From contig NZ_CP134195.1 of the NCBI RefSeq assembly GCF_031585635.1, forward strand, positions 1 through 64,000: a DNA stretch of 64,000 nucleotides, written 5' to 3'. Within the stretch, counting starts at the first letter, position 1. Each line of letters begins with the position of its first letter. The translations under genes and the position numbers were made by a program. The DNA is from Paraburkholderia sp. FT54 (GTDB lineage Bacteria > Pseudomonadota > Gammaproteobacteria > Burkholderiales > Burkholderiaceae). The notes under the pieces were generated by a model, which saw nothing but the letters and a program-made list of their open reading frames with translations, ran no database searches and had not been told where the DNA came from. Positions 8,931-18,153 of the stretch are shown piece by piece.

Positions 8931-8947
8931 ATGCAATAATCGTGCAT
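8931..8947. promoter_or_regulatory. Candidate operator between phhA and the Lrp/AsnC gene
   Basis: ATGCA-N7-TGCAT forms an inverted repeat in the A+T-rich part of the 148-bp divergent spacer. Lrp/AsnC proteins usually bind such short dyads in front of their own gene and the divergent target. The assignment is inferred from position and symmetry only. Confidence 0.35.
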
Positions 8948-8976
8948 AAAACGATCATTCAATGCGGATATTTCCC

Positions 8977-9468
8977 ATGTTAGAACTGGATCACTTCGAT
9001 CTTGCGCTGCTGGACGTGCTTCAGCGCTTCGGCCGGGCGACGCATCAGCAACTGGCCGAGCAGGTGCCGCTGTCACCGTCGCAGATCGGACGGCGTTTGC
9101 AGCGGCTGGAACAGGTGGGCGTGGTGGACGGTTATCGCGTCGTGCTGCGGCCTGAAAAGCTCGGGCTCGGCGTCACCGCGTTTACCAGTCTGAAGTTGAA
9201 GCACCATGGCGATTCGATCATCGAGCAATTCCAGCAACAGATCGACGTGCTGCCTGAAGTGCTGGAATGTCATGCCGTGGTGGGCGATGCCGACTATCTG
9301 CTGCGCATCGTCGCGCCCGATCTGAATTATCTGTCGACGTTCGTGATGAAGAAGCTGATGCGGGTGCCGGGCGTCGATAGCGTGCGCTCGAATATCGTGC
9401 TCACTACCTTCAAGCGCAACGGTCCGTTGCCGCTCGGCCATCTGTCGCCTGGGACAGCCGCCGCTTGA
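8977..9468 (+). CDS. Lrp/AsnC-family transcriptional regulator
   Basis: A 163-residue regulator: N-terminal winged HTH (LDHFDLALLDVLQRFGRATH through SPSQIGRRLQRLEQVGVVDGY) and a C-terminal RAM/AsnC ligand-binding domain (VLECHAVVGDADYLLRIVA). Such proteins form octamers and respond to amino acids. Its divergent placement from phhA makes it the likely regulator of phenylalanine hydroxylation, as in other bacteria where phhA is flanked by an aromatic amino acid-responsive regulator. I prefer the ATG at 8977 (MLELDHFD); an in-frame ATG at 8962 would add five residues. Confidence 0.9.
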   Translation: MLELDHFDLALLDVLQRFGRATHQQLAEQVPLSPSQIGRRLQRLEQVGVVDGYRVVLRPEKLGLGVTAFTSLKLKHHGDSIIEQFQQQIDVLPEVLECHAVVGDADYLLRIVAPDLNYLSTFVMKKLMRVPGVDSVRSNIVLTTFKRNGPLPLGHLSPGTAAA

Positions 9469-9534
9469 TGCGGCGGCAGCATGGGTGCGGCGCTGGTCGC
9501 GCGGACGTCGCTCGCAGCCCGGATTGTCCAGGTC

Positions 9535-10071
9535 TTATGCCGCTTGTTTCGGCTCGCTGTCCGGGCTCAGCAAATCGACGTAGGCCACGCCCACCAGATC
9601 CGATTCCGGCACGCCGAGGGTGGCGAACATCGCATGCGCTTCGGCGTGGCCGCCTTCTTCGTCGTCGTCCTGGGCCAGCAGCACTTCGAGTTCCACGAAG
9701 TCGCCCAGGCCGTCGACCCGGTCCAGATGGATCCGCGTCCGGCCGGTCAGATACACGTGCCGTTCCTTGGTGACGATGCCACGCGTGGTCAGCGCGGTGG
9801 CGAGCAGCGCGTGCATGGCTTCCGGGTTGGTCACCGGGCTGCGCGTGTAATACGACGCCTTCGGGCCGTCACGATCGTCGCGTTGGTAGAAGATCAGCTC
9901 GGCCGGCGTGCCGTCGTCGAACTGGCGCAGCTTCAGGCGGCCGCGCGGCACGTCGTAGAAAAAGTCCTGCTGGCGGAAGATCAGCGGCGCGTCCGGCGCG
10001 AGCTTTGCCGCGCGTTCGCGCAGTTGCTCGAAATGCTGGGCGCGGGCTTTGATTTCAATGTTGCGTGCCAT
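9535..10071 (-). CDS. CYTH-domain protein (class IV adenylate cyclase / triphosphate tunnel family)
   Basis: A 178-residue protein with the CYTH signature ExExK-type strand near the start (NIEIKARA, with Glu6 and Lys8) and alternating charged strands (LKLRQFDDG, AELIFYQRDD, KERHVYLTGRTRIHLDRV, FVELEVLL). The domain forms a beta tunnel that binds triphosphates with divalent metal. CyaB-like members make cAMP, others hydrolyse tripolyphosphate or thiamine triphosphate. The sequence cannot distinguish between these. The gene lies tail-to-tail with the Lrp/AsnC gene. Confidence 0.85.
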   Translation of the reverse strand: MARNIEIKARAQHFEQLRERAAKLAPDAPLIFRQQDFFYDVPRGRLKLRQFDDGTPAELIFYQRDDRDGPKASYYTRSPVTNPEAMHALLATALTTRGIVTKERHVYLTGRTRIHLDRVDGLGDFVELEVLLAQDDDEEGGHAEAHAMFATLGVPESDLVGVAYVDLLSPDSEPKQAA

Positions 10072-10418
10072 GTCAGGCTCCTGTCGAAGGATGGAGTGGT
10101 CGGCGGCTTCCGGTGTTGCCGGGGCGAAGCTGCCGGGAAGGACAAAGTCAAGCGGAACGGAAGACGATGCGGGCCGGCGCGTGAGCGCGAACCCTCAATC
10201 TAACAAAAACTGCGTGACGGCGTGGTTTCAGATGCGGGGCCGGCGGAGGCGGTTGGCGGTCGTGTTTGCGGCTACGCCGCGGCTAAGCTGCCGCGCGGCG
10301 AACCGCGACGCTTACCTCTGCGGATCAGGGTCCGCTGCGTGCGGCTGTCATGAGAGCGGCTCATATCGCTCGCCTTGGCGACCTCGTGTCGCACGCGCGA
10401 GTGACCTTCGCGTGTGCT
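10072..10418. other. Intergenic region, nothing assigned
   Basis: About 350 bp of G+C-rich spacer between two minus-strand genes. It should contain the promoter of the CYTH gene. Overlapping frames on the plus strand are Arg-rich and not credible proteins, and I see no clear hairpin terminator for the unit. Confidence 0.4.
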
Positions 10419-11318
10419 TCAAGTCGCCCATTGCTGCTCGATCAGCTTCAACGCCGCCGCAATCGCCGGTTCCTCCTTGCGCTGCGCGAGCGTGATAAAG
10501 CTGAGCTGAGTCGGCACCGTGACGCCTTCGACGATGGTCAGCGCGTGCGCATGCGCTTCGGCGATCGCGGTGGCGTCGCGTGCGAGCGTGAGACCGACGC
10601 CCGATTTGACCAGATCGAGCATCGACGGCTCCTGATCGACTTCCGCCACCTTGATGGGCTTCACCCCGGCCTCGCCGAAGCAGCGCGACAACAACCGGTT
10701 ATGCGCCGACGCGGGTGGCGTCCAGATCCACGGCAGCGCCGCGAGCGAACGCCAGTCGCGCGCGCCCTTGACACGGTCTTTCCAGCCGGCCGGCGCGAGC
10801 ACGCGGTACTGGAAATGAGTCAGCGTAACCGCATGAAAAGCGGGGCCGTCGCGCGGTTCGTCTTCGGACGGCAGGCCGATGTAATAGCCGACATCGAGTT
10901 CGCCCGCGCGAACCTGGTCCAGCACCCAGCCCGACATGCCGTGGCGCAAGGCCGTCTCGATGTGCGGCCAGGTCTCCACGAGCTGCTTGAGAAAGCCGCC
11001 GAGCCGCAGAAATGCCGGATCGAGGATCGTGCCGATCCGCAGTCGCCCGCGCACTTCTTGACGCAGCGATTGCGCCGCCCGCTGCACGTCGTTCGCCGCG
11101 CCGAGCGCGCGTTCGGCATGGGGCAGCAACGCCTGTCCGTCGCGCGTGAGCGACAGCCCGTGCGAAGTCCGCGTGAACAGCGTCACGCCGAGCGTCTCCT
11201 GCAAGTGCTTGATTTGCAGGCTGACAGCGGGTTGGGTCAAGTGAAGCTGCACCGCGGCACGCGTGAGGTTGCCCTCGCGTGCGACGGTGACGAACGCCCG
11301 GAGCAGAGTCAGATCCAT
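10419..11318 (-). CDS. LysR-type transcriptional regulator
   Basis: A 299-residue LysR regulator: N-terminal winged HTH (residues 1-60: [20 protein letters not shown], then [24 protein letters not shown]) and a periplasmic-binding-protein-like effector domain (about 90-295, LRIGTILDP onward). It is divergently transcribed from mmsA with 143 bp between the starts, the usual geometry for a LysR protein that controls its neighbour, so it probably regulates the mmsA/GMC/ABC locus. The inducer is not predictable. A TGAG-N5-CTCA dyad of the T-N11-A type lies in the shared spacer. Confidence 0.93.
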   Translation of the reverse strand: MDLTLLRAFVTVAREGNLTRAAVQLHLTQPAVSLQIKHLQETLGVTLFTRTSHGLSLTRDGQALLPHAERALGAANDVQRAAQSLRQEVRGRLRIGTILDPAFLRLGGFLKQLVETWPHIETALRHGMSGWVLDQVRAGELDVGYYIGLPSEDEPRDGPAFHAVTLTHFQYRVLAPAGWKDRVKGARDWRSLAALPWIWTPPASAHNRLLSRCFGEAGVKPIKVAEVDQEPSMLDLVKSGVGLTLARDATAIAEAHAHALTIVEGVTVPTQLSFITLAQRKEEPAIAAALKLIEQQWAT

Positions 11319-11349
11319 ATCCTGATATTAGCGCGCCTTATAGCGCAGT

Positions 11350-11362
11350 TGAGCATTACTCA
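11350..11362. promoter_or_regulatory. Candidate LysR-type operator (T-N11-A dyad)
   Basis: TGAGCATTACTCA is a dyad with 4-bp arms and the T-N11-A format typical of LysR-protein binding sites. It sits 32 bp upstream of the LysR start and about 100 bp upstream of mmsA. Confidence 0.45.
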
Positions 11363-11461
11363 TTGGATTTGTCGAGCGGAAGCGCCGTACGCTTCAGCTT
11401 CAGCACGCCTTTATCACGCCGCGAAAGCAGGGGCGCAAGACTTCACAGGAAAGAGGACACC

Positions 11462-13000
11462 ATGAGCGAGACATATCAGGACGAGACCCAGCGCAGCGCC
11501 ACCAGCGTCCGTGCGCTGACCCATTTCATCAACGGCAAGACGCTCGACGGCACGAGCGGGCGCTTCGGCGAGGTCTTCAATCCGGCGCAAGGCGCGGTGA
11601 GCGCGCGTGTGCCGCTCGCGAGCGTCACCGAGGTGGACGCGGCCGTCGCCGCCGCCAGGGCCGCCTTTCCCGCGTGGAGTGAAACCGCACCGATCAAGCG
11701 GGCGCGCGTCCTGTTCAAGTTCAAGGAGCTGCTCGACCGTCACCACGACGAACTCGCGGAGCTGATCACGCGTGAGCACGGCAAAGTGTTTTCGGACGCG
11801 AAGGGCGAGGTGATGCGCGGCATCGAAATCGTCGAGTTCGCATGCGGCATTCCGAATCTGTTGAAGAGCGACTTCACCGATCAGATCGGCGGCGGCATCG
11901 ACAACTGGAATCTGCGTCAGCCGCTCGGTGTGGTCGCGGGCATCACGCCGTTCAATTTCCCGATGATGGTGCCGTGCTGGATGTTCCCCGTCGCGATCGC
12001 GTGCGGCAACACGTTCGTGCTGAAGCCGTCGGAGCGCGATCCGTCGTGTTCGAACCGTCTCGCCGAATTGTTGAAGGAAGCCGGCTTGCCGGATGGTGTG
12101 TTCAATGTCGTGCACGGTGACAAGGTCGCTGTCGACGCCTTGCTCGTGCATCCGGAAGTCAGCGCATTGTCGTTTGTCGGTTCGACGCCGATCGCCGAAT
12201 ACATCTACACCGAAGGCACGAAGCATGGCAAGCGTGTGCAGGCGTTGGGCGGAGCGAAGAATCATCTGGTGGTGATGCCGGACGCGGATCTCGATCAGGC
12301 TGTCGACGCCTTGATCGGCGCGGCGTACGGGTCGGCAGGCGAGCGTTGCATGGCGATTTCGGTGGCCGTCGCGGTGGGACATATCGCGGATGAGCTGATC
12401 GAGCGGCTCACACCGCGCGTGAAGAGTTTGAAGATTCTCAACGGCATGGAATCGGATGCCGAGATGGGGCCGTTGGTGACGGCGGTGCATCGCGAGAAAG
12501 TGGTCGGCTATATCGACGCCGGCGTCGCGGCGGGCGCGAAACTGGTTGTCGACGGACGAGGCCATCAGGTCAGCGGTCATGAGAAGGGCTTCTTTCTCGG
12601 CGGCACGTTGTTCGACAATGTCTCGACCGACATGAAGATCTATCGCGAGGAGATTTTCGGACCCGTGCTCTGTGTGGTGCGCGTGCCGGATTTTGCTTCC
12701 GCGGTGGAACTCATCAACGCCAATGAATTTGCTAACGGGGTATCGTTGTTTACCTCCGATGGCGGCGTCGCTCGCGCTTTCTCGCGGCAGATTCAGATCG
12801 GCATGGTAGGCATCAACGTGCCGATTCCGGTGCCGATGGCGTGGCATTCGTTTGGCGGCTGGAAGAAGTCGCTGTTCGGCGATCATCACGCATATGGTGA
12901 AGAGGGCGTGCGGTTCTACACGCGCTACAAGAGCATCATGCAGCGCTGGCCCGACAGTATCGCCAAGGGTGCAGAGTTCACCATGCCGGTGGCCAAGTAA
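11462..13000 (+). CDS. mmsA: CoA-acylating methylmalonate-semialdehyde dehydrogenase
   Basis: A 512-residue aldehyde dehydrogenase of the MmsA/IolA class, which converts (methyl)malonate semialdehyde with NAD+ and CoA to propionyl- or acetyl-CoA plus CO2, in valine, beta-alanine or inositol breakdown. Class markers are [41 protein letters not shown] and the catalytic cysteine in [11 protein letters not shown] near residue 296. The ATG at 11462 follows a strong GGAAAGAGGA ribosome-binding site; upstream in-frame codons belong to the regulatory spacer. It is the first gene of a plus-strand run with a GMC oxidoreductase and an ABC transporter and is divergent from a LysR gene. The usual valine-pathway partner mmsB is absent. 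Confidence 0.93.
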   Translation: MSETYQDETQRSATSVRALTHFINGKTLDGTSGRFGEVFNPAQGAVSARVPLASVTEVDAAVAAARAAFPAWSETAPIKRARVLFKFKELLDRHHDELAELITREHGKVFSDAKGEVMRGIEIVEFACGIPNLLKSDFTDQIGGGIDNWNLRQPLGVVAGITPFNFPMMVPCWMFPVAIACGNTFVLKPSERDPSCSNRLAELLKEAGLPDGVFNVVHGDKVAVDALLVHPEVSALSFVGSTPIAEYIYTEGTKHGKRVQALGGAKNHLVVMPDADLDQAVDALIGAAYGSAGERCMAISVAVAVGHIADELIERLTPRVKSLKILNGMESDAEMGPLVTAVHREKVVGYIDAGVAAGAKLVVDGRGHQVSGHEKGFFLGGTLFDNVSTDMKIYREEIFGPVLCVVRVPDFASAVELINANEFANGVSLFTSDGGVARAFSRQIQIGMVGINVPIPVPMAWHSFGGWKKSLFGDHHAYGEEGVRFYTRYKSIMQRWPDSIAKGAEFTMPVAK

Positions 13001-13108
13001 TGTGACGCAGTTGCCTTCGGCCGAACACTGGCGGTGCCGTGCCGGAGGCCGCAATAGAAACGGGTGTCGCACAGGCAAGAAAACACAATGAGAGCCCGAC
13101 GCCACGCA

Positions 13109-13129
13109 GTCGCATGGCAACCATGCGAC
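13109..13129. repeat. Intercistronic hairpin between mmsA and the GMC gene
   Basis: A perfect 9-bp inverted repeat (GTCGCATGG / CCATGCGAC) with a CAA loop. No T-run follows, so it is not a canonical terminator; it could be an mRNA-stability element or protein-binding site. Confidence 0.6.
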
Positions 13130-13160
13130 CGGGCGGCACAAAAGCTTAGGAGACTGAACA

Positions 13161-14876
13161 ATGAGCCATACCGACACGACGCTCGCGGCTGCCCGGCGCC
13201 TCGAGGGCGAGTTCGACTACATCATCGTGGGCGCGGGGACGGCGGGCTGTGTGCTGGCCAATCGCCTGACCGAAGATCCCGACATTCAGGTGCTGCTGCT
13301 CGAGGCAGGCGGCAAGGACGATTATCACTGGATTCACGTGCCAGTCGGTTATCTCTATTGCATCGGCAATCCGCGCACGGACTGGCTATACAAAACGCAA
13401 GCCGAAGCCGGGTTGAATGGCCGTTCGCTTTCGTATCCGCGTGGGCGTGTGTTAGGCGGCAGCTCGTCCATCAACGGCATGATCTACATGCGTGGTCAGC
13501 GCGAAGACTACGATGAATGGGCGCGCGTCACTAACGATCCGTCCTGGTCCTGGAATTCGGTGCTGCCGGTCTTCAAACGCAGCGAGGATCACCATGCCGG
13601 CGCGACAGAATCGCATGGCGCGGGCGGACCGTGGCGCGTCGAGAAACAGCGGTTGAAATGGAAAATTCTCGAAGAGTTTTCGCGCGCCGCGCAAGAGACC
13701 GGCATTCCCGCCACCGACGACTTCAACCGCGGCGACAATACCGGCGTGGGCTACTTCGACGTCAATCAGAAACGCGGCATTCGCTGGAACGCATCGAAGG
13801 CGTTTTTGCGTCCCGCGCTAAAGCGGCCGAATCTCACCGTGATCACCGGCGCGCACACGCAGCGCGTCGTATTCGAAGGACGCCGTTGCACGGGCGTCGA
13901 ATATCGCGGCGACAACACGAACTATCTCGCGAAGGCCCGCTGCGAAGTGATCCTCAGCTCAGGCGCGGTCAATTCGCCGCAATTGCTCGAACTGTCCGGC
14001 GTCGGCAACGGCGCACGTCTGCAAAATCTGGGCATCGAGGTCGTCAACGATCTGCGTGGCGTGGGCGAAAACCTGCAGGACCATTTGCAGTTGCGCATGG
14101 CTTATAAAGTCGACGGCGTGCGTACGCTCAACACGGCCTCAGCGCATTGGTGGGGCAAGCTGCTGATCGGCATGCAGTACGCGTTTTTTCAAAGCGGCCC
14201 CATGTCGATGTCGCCTTCGCAACTCGGCGCGTTTGCCAAATCCGATCCGGACGACCGCTCGCTCACGCGGCCCGACCTCGAATATCACGTCCAGCCGCTT
14301 TCGCTGGATCGCTTCGGCGAACCGCTGCATCGGTTCAATGCGTTCACGGCGTCGGTGTGTCAGTTGCGGCCCACTTCGCGCGGCAGCATTCACATCGAAT
14401 CAGCCGACGCATCGGCGCCGCCGTTGATCGCACCGAACTATCTTTCCACCGACTACGACCGGCACGTTGCCGCCAACGCGCTGCGTCTCACGCGCCGTAT
14501 TGCCGCGGCGCCAGCGCTCGCACGCTATCGACCGCAGGAAATTTTGCCGGGCATTCAGTACCAGACCGAAGAAGAGTTGCAGCAGGCCGCCGGCGCGGTC
14601 GGTACGACCATCTTCCATCCGGTCGGCACCTGCCGCATGGGCACGACCGATGACCCCGGCGCCGTGGTCGACAACCGGCTACGGGTTATCGGTGTTGACG
14701 GACTGCGCGTGGTTGATGCATCGGTCATACCGAACATCACCTCGGGCAACACCAATTCGCCCACGCTGATGATCGCCGAACGCGCTAGCGACATGATCCG
14801 CGAAGATCGCCGTGCGCGCGTGGCCGGCCGTCTGACGGCGCAAACGAACTCGACGCCTTCCATGTCCGCAGTGTGA
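13161..14876 (+). CDS. GMC-family FAD oxidoreductase (choline/alcohol dehydrogenase-like)
   Basis: A 571-residue flavoprotein. The N-terminal Rossmann motif IIVGAGTAGCVLANRL (about 21-36) binds FAD. PRGRVLGGSSSINGMIYMRG is the GMC signature 1 region, and the C-terminal catalytic segment has HPVGTCRMG and the asparagine of SGNTNSPTLMIAE. GMC enzymes oxidise primary or secondary alcohols to aldehydes or ketones. BetA-like annotation is common, but the choline partner betB is not here. Next to mmsA it may supply the semialdehyde from an alcohol, which is an inference. Start ATG 13161 has AGGAGA nine bases upstream. Confidence 0.9.
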   Translation: MSHTDTTLAAARRLEGEFDYIIVGAGTAGCVLANRLTEDPDIQVLLLEAGGKDDYHWIHVPVGYLYCIGNPRTDWLYKTQAEAGLNGRSLSYPRGRVLGGSSSINGMIYMRGQREDYDEWARVTNDPSWSWNSVLPVFKRSEDHHAGATESHGAGGPWRVEKQRLKWKILEEFSRAAQETGIPATDDFNRGDNTGVGYFDVNQKRGIRWNASKAFLRPALKRPNLTVITGAHTQRVVFEGRRCTGVEYRGDNTNYLAKARCEVILSSGAVNSPQLLELSGVGNGARLQNLGIEVVNDLRGVGENLQDHLQLRMAYKVDGVRTLNTASAHWWGKLLIGMQYAFFQSGPMSMSPSQLGAFAKSDPDDRSLTRPDLEYHVQPLSLDRFGEPLHRFNAFTASVCQLRPTSRGSIHIESADASAPPLIAPNYLSTDYDRHVAANALRLTRRIAAAPALARYRPQEILPGIQYQTEEELQQAAGAVGTTIFHPVGTCRMGTTDDPGAVVDNRLRVIGVDGLRVVDASVIPNITSGNTNSPTLMIAERASDMIREDRRARVAGRLTAQTNSTPSMSAV

Positions 14877-14899
14877 CAGGTAGCGCACGAGCCGCATGG

Positions 14900-14929
14900 G
14901 ATGCCCGTCCGCAATGCGCGGCGGGCATC
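14900..14929. repeat. Hairpin downstream of the GMC gene
   Basis: GATGCCCG / CGGGCATC, 8-bp perfect arms with a 14-base loop, 24 bases after the GMC stop. There is no following T-run, so it is at most a weak terminator or processing site. Confidence 0.45.
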
Positions 14930-15164
14930 TCGCACGTATGAGGCCCGCTTGGGGCGGGCATCATCCACTAAGTGCAAATCCCAATGAATGCGCTGCATCA
15001 TTGGCGCGACAATGGCAGCCATGCTGCGTGCCGCCCCATGGACTACTGTCCGGATTGGTGCAGCACGCCAACGAGCGTGCACGGGGTGCCGCCGTCATAA
15101 AAAGTCGCGCAGCGGTTCGCGCGTAAGATCGTAATGCTTCGCCTTACTCCGTATGGAAGGGAAC

Positions 15165-15944
15165 ATGATTCTCGGCGATACGATTCTCGAAACGCGCGGC
15201 CTCACCCGTGAGTTCAAAGGCTTCATCGCCGTGAACGGTGTGAACCTGCGCGTGCGCCGTGGCTCGATCCATGCGCTGATCGGCCCGAATGGGGCAGGCA
15301 AGACTACCTGCTTCAATCTGCTCACCAAATTCCTCGAACCGACTGCGGGTCAGATCGTTTTCAATGGCATCGACATCACGAGCGAACGGCCGGCGCAAAT
15401 CGCGCGTCGCGGCATTATTCGCTCGTTCCAGATTTCTGCTGTGTTTCCGCATCTGACGGCATTGCAGAATGTACGCATCGGTTTGCAGCGTCAGCTCGGT
15501 ACGGCATTTCATTTCTGGAAGAGCGAGCGCACGCTGCGCCAACTCGACGATCGGGCAATGGATCTGCTCACCCAGGTCGGACTGACCGACTTCGCCGATG
15601 TGTTGACTGTCGAACTTTCCTACGGCCGCAAGCGCGCGCTGGAAATTGCCACGACGCTCTCCATGGAACCCGAACTCATGCTGCTCGACGAACCCACGCA
15701 AGGCATGGGCCACGAAGACGTCGATCGCGTGACTGCGCTGATCAAAAAAGTATCGACCGGCCGCACCATCCTGATGGTCGAGCACAACATGAATGTGATC
15801 GCCGGCATTTCCGACACGATCACCGTGCTGCAGCGTGGCGAAATGCTCGCCGAAGGCAGCTACGCGGAAGTGTCGAAGAATCCGCTCGTGATGCAAGCCT
15901 ATATGGGCAGCGCCGACGCGGCGCTCGCCGGAGCCCACGCATGA
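15165..15944 (+). CDS. Liv-type ABC transporter ATP-binding protein (LivG-like), system 1
   Basis: A 259-residue ATPase of the branched-chain/hydrophobic amino acid (HAAT) transporter family. It has Walker A GPNGAGKTT, signature LSYGRKRALEIA, Walker B LMLLDEPTQGMG and the H-loop in MVEHNMNVI. RSFQISAVFPHLTALQNVRIG is the LivG-type Q-loop region. I prefer the ATG at 15165 because GGAAGGGA lies immediately upstream; an in-frame ATG at 15153 would add four residues. It opens a five-gene cassette (LivG, LivF, binding protein, LivH, LivM types) on the same strand and overlaps the next gene by four bases. Confidence 0.93.
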   Translation: MILGDTILETRGLTREFKGFIAVNGVNLRVRRGSIHALIGPNGAGKTTCFNLLTKFLEPTAGQIVFNGIDITSERPAQIARRGIIRSFQISAVFPHLTALQNVRIGLQRQLGTAFHFWKSERTLRQLDDRAMDLLTQVGLTDFADVLTVELSYGRKRALEIATTLSMEPELMLLDEPTQGMGHEDVDRVTALIKKVSTGRTILMVEHNMNVIAGISDTITVLQRGEMLAEGSYAEVSKNPLVMQAYMGSADAALAGAHA

Positions 15945-16699
15945 ATACGATTGCCGAGCGTGAAAGCCTCGACGTAAGCGGGACAGACAACGCCGTTCCC
16001 GCGCTGGACATCAAGGGTTTGCAGGCGTGGTACGGGGAATCCCATATTCTGCACGGCGTCGATCTGACGGTGAACCGCGGCGAAGTCGTCACGCTGCTGG
16101 GCCGCAATGGCGCCGGCCGGACCACCACGCTGCGCGCCATCATGGGCCTGACCGGACGGCGCACCGGTTCGATCCGCATTGGCGGACGCGAAACCATCAA
16201 TCTGCCCACGCATCGCATCGCGCATTGCGCCGTGGGGTACTGCCCGGAAGAGCGGGGCATTTTTTCGAGCCTGTCGTGCGAGGAAAACCTGCTGTTGCCG
16301 CCGCCCATCGGCGACAAGGCGCACATGATGTCGCTCGACGAGATCTATTCGATGTTTCCGAATCTGCAGGAGCGCCGCGCGAGCCAGGGCACGCGGCTGT
16401 CCGGCGGCGAACAGCAGATGCTGGCGGTGGCGCGCATTCTGCGCACCGGTGCGAGCTTGCTGCTGCTCGACGAGATTTCGGAAGGGCTCGCGCCTGTTAT
16501 CGTGCAGGCGCTGGCGCGCATGATCATGACACTCAAGGCGCGGGGCTATACCGTTGTGATGGTCGAACAGAACTTTCGTTTTGCCGCGCCGCTGGCGGAC
16601 CGCTTCTATGTGATGGAGCACGGCGCGATTGTCGAGCACTTCGGGGCGAGTGAGCTCGAAAGCAAGATGCCGGTCCTGCACGATCTACTGGGCGTATAA
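15941..16699 (+). CDS. Liv-type ABC transporter ATP-binding protein (LivF-like) with altered Walker A
   Basis: A 252-residue LivF-type ATPase that starts inside the ATGA overlap with the preceding gene. The signature motif LSGGEQQMLAVAR, Walker B LLLLDEISEGLAP and H-loop MVEQNFRF are present. The Walker A reads GRNGAGRTTT: the ATP-binding lysine is replaced by arginine, encoded by CGG. In most ABC ATPases this lysine is needed for hydrolysis. Here the partner LivG-type subunit keeps a normal GKTT, so the transporter may run with one impaired site. I think similar GRTT variants occur in a LivF subgroup, so this may be ancestral rather than a defect. Substrate is unknown. Confidence 0.92.
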   Translation: MNTIAERESLDVSGTDNAVPALDIKGLQAWYGESHILHGVDLTVNRGEVVTLLGRNGAGRTTTLRAIMGLTGRRTGSIRIGGRETINLPTHRIAHCAVGYCPEERGIFSSLSCEENLLLPPPIGDKAHMMSLDEIYSMFPNLQERRASQGTRLSGGEQQMLAVARILRTGASLLLLDEISEGLAPVIVQALARMIMTLKARGYTVVMVEQNFRFAAPLADRFYVMEHGAIVEHFGASELESKMPVLHDLLGV

Positions 16700-16751
16700 A
16701 AAACGCCTGATTGCCTCTGATAACCACAAGCGAAGAAACCAGGAGACAGGA

Positions 16752-17966
16752 ATGAAAAAGAACCCACTCGCGCGGCTTGCCACACTTTGTTTCGCGGTCG
16801 CCGCGGGCGCCGCATTGACGATGGGCAGCGCGCAAGCGGCTGACGACGCGGTGAAGATTGGCTTCATCACGGATATGTCAGGACTGTATGCCGATATCGA
16901 CGGGCAAGGTGGACTCGAAGCGATCCGCATGGCGGTGGCGGATTTCGGCGGCAAGGTCAACGGCAAGCCGATCACGGTGGTGTATGCGGACCATCAGAAC
17001 AAGGCGGATATTGCGGCGTCGCGGGCGCGGGAGTGGTTCGACCGCGACGGCGTCGATCTGCTGATCGGCGGCACGAACTCGGCAACCGGTCTGTCGATGA
17101 ACACTGTGGCCGGAGAAAAGAAGAAGGTGTACATCAGCATCGGCGCGGGCGCGGATACGCTGACCAATGAGCAATGCACGCCGTACACGATCCACTATGC
17201 GTACGACACCACCGCACTGGCGAAGGGCACGGGCTCGGCGGTGACGAAGCAAGGCGGCAAGACCTGGTACTTCCTGACTGCCGACTACGCGTTCGGCAAG
17301 GCGCTGGAAAAGAATACGTCGGACGTGGTGAAAGCGAGCGGCGGCCAGGTGCTGGGCACGGTGCGCCATCCGCTGTCGGCGTCGGACTTCTCGTCGTTCC
17401 TGCTGCAGGCGCAGGCGTCGAAGGCGCAGATTCTGGGCCTTGCCAACGCGGGCGGCGACACGATCAACTCGATCAAGGCGGCCAAGGAGTTCGGCATCAC
17501 CAAGACGATGAAACTCGCCGCGCTGCTGATGTTCATCGACGACGTGCACAGCCTGGGTCTGGAAACCACGCAAGGCCTCGTGCTGACGGACAGCTGGTAC
17601 TGGAACAAGGACGCCACCACGCGCAAGTGGGCGCAGCGCTACTTCGACAAGATGAGGAAGATGCCGTCGAGCCTGCAGGCCGCCGACTACTCGGCGACCA
17701 TGACCTATCTGAACGCGGTGAAGGCCGTGGGTTCGACCGACTCCGACAAGGTGATGGCGCAACTGAAGAAGACCAAGATCGACGATTTCTATGCCAAGGG
17801 CTACATCCGTCAGGACGGCAGCATGATCCACGACATGTACCTGATGCAGGTCAAGACGCCGGGTGAATCCAAAGAGCCGTGGGACTACTACAAGATCACG
17901 GCGACGATCCCCGGCGAGCAGGCGTTCACGACCAAGGCGGAAACGCGCTGCGCGTTGTGGAAGTAG
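16752..17966 (+). CDS. Liv-type ABC transporter substrate-binding protein, system 1
   Basis: A 404-residue periplasmic binding protein with a Sec signal peptide (MKKN then a hydrophobic core, cleavage near AQA-ADDAVK, residue 29-30). The mature protein starts with the typical VKIGFITDMSGLYAD strand of type I (Leu/Ile/Val-like) binding proteins. Relatives bind amino acids, amides or aromatic acids. The ATG at 16752 follows an AGGAGACAGG ribosome-binding site; in-frame codons further upstream overlap the LivF gene end and are not protein-like. It sits in the middle of the five-gene cassette, between the ATPases and the permeases. Confidence 0.93.
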   Translation: MKKNPLARLATLCFAVAAGAALTMGSAQAADDAVKIGFITDMSGLYADIDGQGGLEAIRMAVADFGGKVNGKPITVVYADHQNKADIAASRAREWFDRDGVDLLIGGTNSATGLSMNTVAGEKKKVYISIGAGADTLTNEQCTPYTIHYAYDTTALAKGTGSAVTKQGGKTWYFLTADYAFGKALEKNTSDVVKASGGQVLGTVRHPLSASDFSSFLLQAQASKAQILGLANAGGDTINSIKAAKEFGITKTMKLAALLMFIDDVHSLGLETTQGLVLTDSWYWNKDATTRKWAQRYFDKMRKMPSSLQAADYSATMTYLNAVKAVGSTDSDKVMAQLKKTKIDDFYAKGYIRQDGSMIHDMYLMQVKTPGESKEPWDYYKITATIPGEQAFTTKAETRCALWK

Positions 17967-18153
17967 GCGCCGGTTCATAACCAGATGGCCGTCTGTCTGC
18001 TTCTCTTGGCGGGCAATGCGTGTTGCCGTGATGGTACACAGACTGACGGCGAACCGTTTCACATGCCGCGCGCGGTCGGCCTCGTTGCCGCTGATCGCGC
18101 GCCGGCCGGATCGTGCGTGACCGATCTCACCTTGGCGATGGGTTAAGGCTTCA

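Noticed and set aside
11414..13177. A long open frame of 587 codons on the minus strand opposite mmsA.
   Set aside because: It is the antisense shadow of a highly G+C-rich gene. Its product is His/Arg-rich with no domain, while the plus strand encodes a complete, well-conserved dehydrogenase.
15013..15027. A sigma54-like TGGCA-N8-TGC pattern before Liv system 1.
   Set aside because: GG and GC have the right 10-bp spacing, but the -12 element reads CTGC instead of TTGC. No convincing activator site pair is nearby, and chance occurrence in G+C-rich DNA is likely.
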